13,020 bases of DNA from assembly GCA_964439135.1 (NCBI GenBank), contig CAYTNN010000135.1, positions 1 to 13,020 on the forward strand, given 5' to 3'. This document shows positions 1 to 4,586 of the stretch, piece after piece. Source of the stretch: JAFGPJ01 sp964439135 (GTDB lineage: Bacteria > Planctomycetota > Phycisphaerae > Sedimentisphaerales > Anaerobacaceae). Position numbers and translations under genes: made by a program. Each line of letters opens with the position of its first letter. Position 1 is the stretch's first letter. Below the pieces are notes generated by a model, which saw only the letters and a program-made list of their open reading frames with translations, did not search any database and was not told the DNA's origin.

Positions 1-106
1 GATAGACCTCGGCGAGGCAGTGTGGTCCACCGGTCTCCCCCCCAGCCGGTCCCACCACCTCGCCCTTTTTGTGCGCACACTTCTGGATTGTTGCAGTAAT
101 GGTCAT
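1..106 (-). CDS. Possible N-terminal fragment of an unidentified protein, cut by the window edge
   Basis: An ATG at 106 on the minus strand opens a frame of 35 codons that stays open to the left edge. It begins MTITATIQKC and contains CAHKKG, two GG-rich turns and PHCLAEVY. It starts 27 bases after the stop of the yjbQ-family gene and points the same way, which would suit a co-transcribed follower. There is no convincing Shine-Dalgarno site (the upstream bases read TAAGAGA). I do not recognise the family. The Cys/His pairs (C-x-H, H-C) could bind metal, but that is speculation. A chance open frame of this length in GC-rich DNA is quite possible. Confidence 0.35.
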   Translation of the reverse strand, partial: MTITATIQKCAHKKGEVVGPAGGETGGPHCLAEVY

Positions 107-133
107 TCTCTTAGGGGTGTCACTCAAAATTTT

Positions 134-544
134 CTATTCACCGCGGACCTGGACGATGACTTTTCTGCTGCGCGGGCCGTCGAACTCACAGAAGAAAATA
201 CCCTGCCATGTACCGAGCTGCAACGACCCGCCCTTAATGAGGACCTGTTCGCTGCAGCCCACCAGAGAACTTTTGCAGTGCGAATCGGAATTGCCCTCGG
301 AATGTCGATAGCCCGAACGGTGCTGGGGCATCAATTCCTCAAGCGTCAAAAGCATGTCGTGCGGAACGGAAGGGTCCGCGTTTTCATTGATCGTAATCGC
401 CGCCGTAGTATGGGGACAATAAACAATGACATCGCCGTCAGTGACACCGCTCTGGCCGACAAGCGAGCGGACCTGGCTGGTAATGTCGATCATCTGATTG
501 CGGCTCTTAGTGCCGACGCGAAATTCTTCCTGGATAATATTCAT
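134..544 (-). CDS. yjbQ: YjbQ/UPF0047 family protein
   Basis: Small single-domain protein of the YjbQ (UPF0047) family, often annotated as secondary thiamine-phosphate synthase; the physiological role is not settled. Family marks are visible in order: DIT near the N-terminus, CPHTTAAITINENAD in the middle, the HSEGNSDSHCKSSLVG block with its conserved Glu and His, and near the C-terminus LGTWQGIFFCEFDGPR. The length, about 136 residues, is normal. The ATG at 544 is chosen; a GTG at 553 would add three residues and neither has a strong ribosome site. It lies downstream of mntA-hepT in the same direction, 67 bases after the hepT stop, with no obvious terminator between, so read-through from the toxin-antitoxin pair is possible. 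Confidence 0.9.
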   Translation of the reverse strand: MNIIQEEFRVGTKSRNQMIDITSQVRSLVGQSGVTDGDVIVYCPHTTAAITINENADPSVPHDMLLTLEELMPQHRSGYRHSEGNSDSHCKSSLVGCSEQVLIKGGSLQLGTWQGIFFCEFDGPRSRKVIVQVRGE

Positions 545-611
545 GATACACACATATCAAATCTTTCATAACCTTAAGGTTTGTTACATGGGAAAGTCCA
601 TTTTCTTAAAC

Positions 612-959
612 TCAATCAAGAAGTTTCTCCAATTCCGTAATAAGCGATGGGATATCATCTTTTAAGGTACTCCACACAACATCCAGATTGATTGAAAAAT
701 AGGCATGAATAAGTCGATTCCGCATGCCGATTATAACTGACCAGGGAATCTCCGGAACTTCTTCGCGAAACTCTTCCGAGACCTGGTTTGCCGCTTCACC
801 GATGATTTCAAAAAGACGGACAAGCGAGTGAACCAGCTTGCGGTCTTGATTCAAATCTTCGCGTATCGAAGATTGCATATATTGCCGGATTTCCAAAGCC
901 GCATCCAGCATGTGCCGCAATCTAACTTTGTCTTCATGCTTGATATTGAAGTTCGGCAT
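612..959 (-). CDS. hepT: HepT-like HEPN-domain toxin (ribonuclease) of an MntA/HepT module
   Basis: HEPN-fold protein of the HepT (DUF86) family, the toxin of type VII MntA/HepT pairs; characterised members act on RNA. The catalytic R-x4-H-x-Y motif is intact as R80-NRLI-H85-A-Y87. In characterised pairs the Tyr is the residue that the partner MntA AMPylates to silence HepT. The length is 115 residues, normal for the family. I chose the ATG at 959 over a GTG at 977 because GAGGTG sits seven bases upstream of the ATG. That site lies inside mntA, so hepT overlaps mntA by 26 bases and is probably translationally coupled to it. The function is inferred by family; no sign of decay. Confidence 0.9.
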   Translation of the reverse strand: MPNFNIKHEDKVRLRHMLDAALEIRQYMQSSIREDLNQDRKLVHSLVRLFEIIGEAANQVSEEFREEVPEIPWSVIIGMRNRLIHAYFSINLDVVWSTLKDDIPSLITELEKLLD

Positions 960-1239
960 TTCGTAACACCTCGTCACGGAAATATTGGCTTAAATCCTCA
1001 GGAGTTCTCAAATCTACCTTCCTGCCAAGCATTTCCGCAAGTTCCATCTCCATTCTGACGATTGAAAAAAGGCCAGGTGTAAGATCTTGCTCAAATTCCA
1101 CTAAAAGGTCGATGTCACTGTCGGGCTGCAGCTCGCCCCGAACGGCAGAGCCGAAAACCGACAGTTTCCTTATATGGTTCCTTTTGCAAAAGTCTGCAAG
1201 CTTATCTTTAGATATTTTCTGTTCGAGCGAATAAGCCAT
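934..1239 (-). CDS. mntA: MntA-like minimal nucleotidyltransferase antitoxin
   Basis: Minimal nucleotidyltransferase of the MntA type, the antitoxin that AMPylates the HepT toxin. The signature G-S-x10-D-x-D is complete: G30, S31, then ten residues to D42-I-D44. A third acidic position is likely in KVDLRTPEDL. The length is 101 residues, typical. The ATG at 1239 is preceded by GGAG with a ten-base spacer. The G's of this ribosome site fall in a small hairpin (1252-1263), so access may be controlled by RNA folding. It is first in a two-gene operon with hepT, in the usual antitoxin-toxin order and overlap for this class. A weak promoter candidate (TTGCAA, 16 bases, TATTCT) lies just upstream. 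Confidence 0.9.
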   Translation of the reverse strand: MAYSLEQKISKDKLADFCKRNHIRKLSVFGSAVRGELQPDSDIDLLVEFEQDLTPGLFSIVRMEMELAEMLGRKVDLRTPEDLSQYFRDEVLRNAELQYQA

Positions 1240-1251
1240 CCTATATAAACT

Positions 1252-1305
1252 CCGAAGAATCGGCCACCTGATTACTCTGTTGATTATCCTGCTAAGCTAC
1301 AGAAT
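1252..1305 (-). promoter_or_regulatory. Two-hairpin leader before mntA, one overlapping its ribosome site
   Basis: In the leftward transcript two hairpins can be drawn. The first pairs 1299-1305 with 1274-1280 (AUUCUGU with ACAGAGU, one G-U). The second is CCGA-UUCU-UCGG at 1263-1252, whose 3' strand shares its G's with the GGAG ribosome site of mntA. Such a layout can limit translation of the antitoxin, but no ligand or protein is known from the sequence. The pairing is seen; the regulatory role is inferred. Confidence 0.35.
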
Positions 1306-1347
1306 ACTCCTTTCGCCTGAAATTGCAAGAGCGAACAATGTAGCACT

Positions 1348-1359
1348 CTCGCCGGCGAG
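1348..1359. repeat. 12-bp perfect palindrome CTCGCCGGCGAG in the argS-mntA gap
   Basis: A perfect palindrome without a loop lies 49 bases after the argS stop. There is no T run beside it, so it is not a normal intrinsic terminator. It could be a protein-binding site or part of a cruciform. The surrounding gap (1240-1408) otherwise holds the mntA leader. Confidence 0.4.
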
Positions 1360-1408
1360 GTTAATCAAGAGTATTGTTGAGTTTTGCATTTTATGTTCTA
1401 ATTTTATA

Positions 1409-3214
1409 TTACATCTGTTCTACAACTTCGATGCCCAAAAGCTCGTGCAGGCCGTGCCTGATTGTTCTTGCGGTCAAGTCACACAGCAAAAGTCTTGTCG
1501 GCCTTTTGTCCGGCCCGGCAACCAGCACGGGACAGTTGGTATAAAATGCGCTGAACTTCTGGGCAAGCTCGTAAAGATACGCCGTAAGGTAGTTCGGCCT
1601 GTAGTCGGCGACGGCCGATTGTATCGCCTCGCCATAACGAACAAGGTATTTTGCCAGGTCCAATTCTGCCGGATCGGTCAGGCTGAGAGATTCTACGCTG
1701 GCAAGCTCCGCCTCGATGTCCACATCTTTGCTCTGCGCCTTTCGCTCGATCGATTTTATCCGCGCATAGGCGTACTGCATATAAGGGGCGGTGTTCCCTT
1801 CCATCGCCAGCATCTTATCGAAGCTGAACACGTAATCGCTCGTGCGATTGTTGGAATAGTCGGCGTATTTTACTGCTCCGATGCCGACCGCTTTAGCGAT
1901 TTCTTTCTTCTTGTCCGGCGAAAAATCTGGATTCTTCTCTTCGACGACCGCCTTGGCGCGTTCCACCGCCTCATCCAGCAGTTCTTTCAATTTAACATTT
2001 TCACCCGAGCGAGTCTTTAGCGGCGAGCCGTCTTCGCCCAAAACGCTGCCGAACATAACATGTGAAAGCTCGATGTCGTCACGCACCCATCCGGCCATCT
2101 TCGCAACCGCAAACAGCATCTCGAAATGGAGCTTCTGCCGCGAGTCGGTGACATAAACGATGGCGTCGGCCTTCAGTTCGTCAACCCGATATCGCAGCGC
2201 CGCCAGATCGGTAGTGGCATAAAGATAAGCACCATCCGATTTCTGAATAATAAACGGCAACGGCTGCCCTTCTTTATTCTTAAATCCCGGCGGAAATACA
2301 CAAATCGCATCATCAGATTCTTTGGCAAAACCTCGACCCAACAATTCTTCGACAATGCTTGGCAAATCGTTTCTGTAATCGCTTTCGCCACGTACATGCT
2401 TATATTGTAGTTCCACGCTCAGGAGTTCATATATTTCATGGCAATGGGCAAGGGATTGTAGGCGAATGAATTGCCAATTGGACAATACATCTGGATCACC
2501 CGAATGAAGCCTAACAACATATTCACGCGAGTGACGCGCAAACTCGTTATCCGAGTCAAAAAGCCTCTTTGCGTCGCGATAAAATTCTTCCATGTCAGGA
2601 ATGCTGAAACTTCTAATGACACCTATACCACCAGGCGCGGAGACTGAGTCGACCATGGGCTTTAGGTAATTGGATTTTACATGGTCAAGGTAACACGCCA
2701 GCATTCCGAACTGTGTACCCCAGTCGCCGATGTGGTTCTGGCGGATTACTTTGTGACCGAGGGTTTCGAGCATTCGGCAGATGCAATCGCCGATGATAGT
2801 GCTTCGCAGGTGGCCTACGTGCATTTGCTTGGCGATATTGGGACTCGAAAAATCGACGACGATGGTTTTCGGCTTAGGTGTTTTTTTTATGCCGAGGCCA
2901 GCGGTATCTTTATTTATTTCGAGCAATTCACCGGCAACGAAATCGGCTTTCAGCCGCAAATTGATAAATCCCGGCCCGGCAATCTCGGGCGGTTCGCAGA
3001 TGTCGCTCAGATCCAAATTCTTCACCACCTCTTCGGCGAGTTTTCGCGGATTGGTCTTCAACTTCTTAGCCAGCGCCATGATGCCGTTGGCCTGATAATC
3101 GCCGAACTTAGCATCCGTCGCCGGTCTGACTATAGCGGCACAATCCTCTCGTCCGGCAACAACAGTCATCGCCGCACTAATTCTTTCTTCAAGTATGTCA
3201 ACAGCAGCTATCAT
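1409..3214 (-). CDS. argS: Arginyl-tRNA synthetase
   Basis: Class I arginyl-tRNA synthetase, cytoplasmic, charging tRNA-Arg with arginine using ATP. Domains in order: the N-terminal Arg-specific domain (about residues 1-115); the Rossmann catalytic core with the HIGH motif as HVGH at residues 132-135 inside SPNIAKQMHVGHLRS; and the C-terminal DALR anticodon-binding domain from about 480 to the end (TAPYMQYAYARI opens it). The KMSKS position is the degenerate form common in bacterial ArgRS (KTRSG, residues 400-404). An insertion of roughly 20 residues follows GMLACYLDH compared with E. coli ArgRS. The length is 601 residues from the ATG at 3214. A TTG at 3226 would add four. Neither start has a good ribosome site, so translational coupling to rsfS, whose stop is 15 bases upstream, is likely. 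Confidence 0.97.
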   Translation of the reverse strand: MIAAVDILEERISAAMTVVAGREDCAAIVRPATDAKFGDYQANGIMALAKKLKTNPRKLAEEVVKNLDLSDICEPPEIAGPGFINLRLKADFVAGELLEINKDTAGLGIKKTPKPKTIVVDFSSPNIAKQMHVGHLRSTIIGDCICRMLETLGHKVIRQNHIGDWGTQFGMLACYLDHVKSNYLKPMVDSVSAPGGIGVIRSFSIPDMEEFYRDAKRLFDSDNEFARHSREYVVRLHSGDPDVLSNWQFIRLQSLAHCHEIYELLSVELQYKHVRGESDYRNDLPSIVEELLGRGFAKESDDAICVFPPGFKNKEGQPLPFIIQKSDGAYLYATTDLAALRYRVDELKADAIVYVTDSRQKLHFEMLFAVAKMAGWVRDDIELSHVMFGSVLGEDGSPLKTRSGENVKLKELLDEAVERAKAVVEEKNPDFSPDKKKEIAKAVGIGAVKYADYSNNRTSDYVFSFDKMLAMEGNTAPYMQYAYARIKSIERKAQSKDVDIEAELASVESLSLTDPAELDLAKYLVRYGEAIQSAVADYRPNYLTAYLYELAQKFSAFYTNCPVLVAGPDKRPTRLLLCDLTARTIRHGLHELLGIEVVEQM

Positions 3215-3221
3215 CAAAATA

Positions 3222-3249
3222 GTCAATAATCAATCGTCAATAATCAATC
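3222..3249. repeat. 14-bp perfect tandem duplication across the rsfS-argS junction
   Basis: GTCAATAATCAATC occurs twice back to back (3222-3235 and 3236-3249). On the coding strand this is GATTGATTATTGAC twice. Reading rsfS through it gives ...RLIIDD-stop, with the TGA inside the second unit. The unit length is not a multiple of three, so gain or loss of a copy changes the rsfS end and its distance to argS. Confidence 0.9.
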
Positions 3250-3592
3250 GCTCCGCGTCTCCCCAGAGCAGTTCGAGGTCGTAGTAGTCCCGGTATTCGG
3301 CGTCGAAGATGTGTATAACGACGTCGAAGAAGTCGAGAAGGATCCATCGTCCCTGATCGTAGCCTGCCCTGCCGAAACGCTGCTGGCCCTGTTCTCTCGC
3401 CGCCACACAGATATCGTCGGCTACGGAGCGCATCTGCCTGTCGCTTGTGCCGGTAGCGATCATAAAATAGTCGGTGGCCGGCGATATATCCCTCAGGTCC
3501 AGAACCACAATATTGGTGCAATGCCGCTCTGCCGCAAGCTTGGCGGCAGCCAGGGCTAATGCTTTTGCCTTTGTATTTTGCTTACTCGTCAA
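3230..3592 (-). CDS. rsfS: Ribosomal silencing factor RsfS
   Basis: RsfS (DUF143/Iojap family) binds ribosomal protein uL14 and blocks joining of the ribosomal subunits, lowering translation when nutrients are short. The typical core is present: IVVLDLRDISPATDYFMIATGTSDRQ, then the RFGRAGYDQGRWILLDFFDVVIHIF segment and the DYYDLELLWGDAE ending. The length is 120 residues, normal. The start is an unusual TTG at 3592, supported by GAGG nine bases upstream; there is no in-frame ATG before the conserved core. The gene begins only about 20 bases after the terminator of hicB. Its promoter may therefore overlap that terminator: a candidate TTGACG, 17 bases, TAATCT lies at 3676-3648. It is followed 15 bases later by argS, so the two probably form one operon. 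Confidence 0.95.
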   Translation of the reverse strand: MTSKQNTKAKALALAAAKLAAERHCTNIVVLDLRDISPATDYFMIATGTSDRQMRSVADDICVAAREQGQQRFGRAGYDQGRWILLDFFDVVIHIFDAEYRDYYDLELLWGDAERLIIDD

Positions 3593-3612
3593 ATTCTATA
3601 TCCTCATACTTA

Positions 3613-3644
3613 ATAAAAAAAGGGGCAGCCGATCAGGCCACCCC
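3613..3644 (-). terminator. Intrinsic terminator after the hicAB-like genes
   Basis: On the minus strand GGGGUGGCC and GGCUGCCCC form a nine-pair stem (two G-U) with loop UGAUC, followed by seven T's. On the plus strand the two wobble pairs become mismatches, so it is built for leftward transcripts. It is near-identical to the element at 4506-4533. Confidence 0.9.
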
Positions 3645-3680
3645 GATAGATTACAAATATTTAACAATAACGTCAATAGA

Positions 3681-3692
3681 TTCAATATTGAA
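3681..3692. repeat. 12-bp palindrome TTCAATATTGAA after hicB
   Basis: A perfect AT-rich palindrome in the 74-base gap between the hicB-like stop and the terminator. It could be a protein-binding site. No other evidence for a role is visible. Confidence 0.35.
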
Positions 3693-3718
3693 AGTGTCGA
3701 TTAGAAAGTATAACCAGA

Positions 3719-4162
3719 TTAACGGCTGGAAAGAACGTTATTGAGAGCTGTATTGCGGATAAAATCGGAAATACCCTTGAATCCGAGATTCATCGCTGCA
3801 TTGGCAAAAAGCAGTTTCTCTTCGGCGGTCAATCTGACGTTCACCTGTTCGGTACGCCTTCCTGCGGATGCCGGTTGCGGTGGTCTTTGGCCGCACTCAA
3901 TCATAGTCGCAACCGCAACCATCAGGGCCTCCTGTGTAGCCCTATAGCACTGCTCGGGCGTTTTGGCATCAACAAAGACGGTAGGAAGCTCGACGGAGCT
4001 GCCTATGAAACCTAACCTTTCATTGCGCTCAAGTATGATACGGTAATCGGCCACAATCTTCCCGGCTTTGCGCACGATTGATTCCTTAAAAGGCTTGTTG
4101 AGTGCCTTAGATTTCGCCCCGGTCTTCGAGGAATTCTTTGAACTTCTTGACATATTCGGCAT
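3719..4162 (-). CDS. HicB-like antitoxin with C-terminal ribbon-helix-helix-like region
   Basis: Antitoxin-like member of the HicB family. Residues about 35-92 show the HicB fold pattern: a strand-rich YRIILERNERLGFIGSSVELP segment, then AKTPEQCYRATQEAL matching the usual T-x-EEA helix, and ECGQRPPQP at its end. A C-terminal part (about 103-145, EQVNVRLTAEEKLLFANAA) looks like a DNA-binding ribbon-helix-helix. The first 25 residues are Lys/Ser-rich and low in complexity. The ATG at 4162 overlaps the upstream hicA-like gene by 56 bases; a second ATG at 4153 is possible, and neither has a strong ribosome site. The toxin-antitoxin gene order and the overlap support the assignment. It probably represses its own operon, as known for HicB proteins. 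Confidence 0.8.
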   Translation of the reverse strand: MPNMSRSSKNSSKTGAKSKALNKPFKESIVRKAGKIVADYRIILERNERLGFIGSSVELPTVFVDAKTPEQCYRATQEALMVAVATMIECGQRPPQPASAGRRTEQVNVRLTAEEKLLFANAAMNLGFKGISDFIRNTALNNVLSSR

Positions 4163-4307
4163 CTACTTTCTTGTCATGTACCGGGATAAGCCAGGGAAGC
4201 TCTCCAGGCTTAACAAATACCCGATACGGCTCATAAATCTTTTGAAGCTTCCAGCCGTACGACTCGAAGAATTCCAATACTTCTTTAAAATCAACGTTTT
4301 GCGCCAT
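4107..4307 (-). CDS. HicA-like toxin (divergent), partner of the HicB-like gene
   Basis: A 66-residue protein with the size and layout of HicA/YcfA mRNA interferases: an N-terminal helix (FKEVLEFFESYGWKL), a central strand region (YRVFVKPGELPWLIPVH) and a final helix (DAEYVKKFKEFLED). The LIPVHDKKVD stretch corresponds to the vPvH segment of HicA. The catalytic His of the canonical GSHH motif is not seen; the equivalent place reads EPYRVF. It could therefore be a diverged or inactive toxin. I chose the ATG at 4307 because AAGGA lies seven bases upstream; the upstream extension to a TTG at 4376 is basic and unlikely. The start codon lies in one arm of a long inverted repeat. It is followed by the overlapping HicB-like gene. 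Confidence 0.75.
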   Translation of the reverse strand: MAQNVDFKEVLEFFESYGWKLQKIYEPYRVFVKPGELPWLIPVHDKKVDAEYVKKFKEFLEDRGEI

Positions 4308-4376
4308 CGTAGGTTCCTTTTTCTTCAAATTTTTGTATACCCCTCTGCGCAACAATCGTAACCTACGATGGCTCAA
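4299..4376 (-). promoter_or_regulatory. 17-bp inverted repeat that can mask the hicA-like start codon
   Basis: Positions 4299-4315 and 4360-4376 are reverse complements with one mismatch in 17 (13 perfect, 4303-4315 with 4360-4372). The promoter at 4412-4440 puts both arms in the leader of the leftward mRNA. The near arm includes the ATG at 4307, and the AAGG ribosome site abuts the stem in the loop. The pair may therefore act as a translational lock, or as a two-site DNA operator for the HicB-like protein. The repeat is seen directly; the role is inferred. Confidence 0.7.
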
Positions 4377-4411
4377 TCATCGCGCCGCCTATTCATTATC
4401 AGCTTATATAA

Positions 4412-4440
4412 AGTATAGCCTAAGATATACAACATGTCAA
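4412..4440 (-). promoter_or_regulatory. Near-consensus sigma70-type promoter for the hicAB-like operon
   Basis: On the minus strand TTGACA (4440-4435), a 17-base spacer and TATACT (4417-4412). This is a perfect -35 and five of six at -10 with ideal spacing. Transcription would start near 4405, leaving a leader of about 98 bases before the ATG at 4307. Confidence 0.8.
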
Positions 4441-4505
4441 GGGAATTTTTTGTCTTTTTTTAAAAAATAATTTTCCAGACCGGCTCCATCTACGTCACAC
4501 CAAAT

Positions 4506-4533
4506 AAAAAGGGGCGGCCAATTTGGCCACCCC
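4506..4533 (-). terminator. Intrinsic terminator after hppA
   Basis: On the minus strand GGGGUGGCC-AAAUU-GGCCGCCCC followed by TTTTTATTTG, about 50 bases after the hppA stop. It shares its first 19 bases (from 4543 leftward, GTAATCTATC then GGGGTGGCC) with the terminator at 3613-3644. It separates hppA from the hicAB-like operon. Confidence 0.9.
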
Positions 4534-4586
4534 GATAGATTACCTTAATTACGTCTCTGCGTCAATAGCAGAGCTTTGAATGCGTG

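Noticed and set aside
571..580. ACCTTAAGGT palindrome before yjbQ as a terminator or operator
   Set aside because: Only ten bases with no loop or T run; such short palindromes occur by chance.
1280..2020. 246-codon open frame on the plus strand
   Set aside because: Lies antisense over argS, whose protein is clearly recognisable; its translation has no family resemblance.
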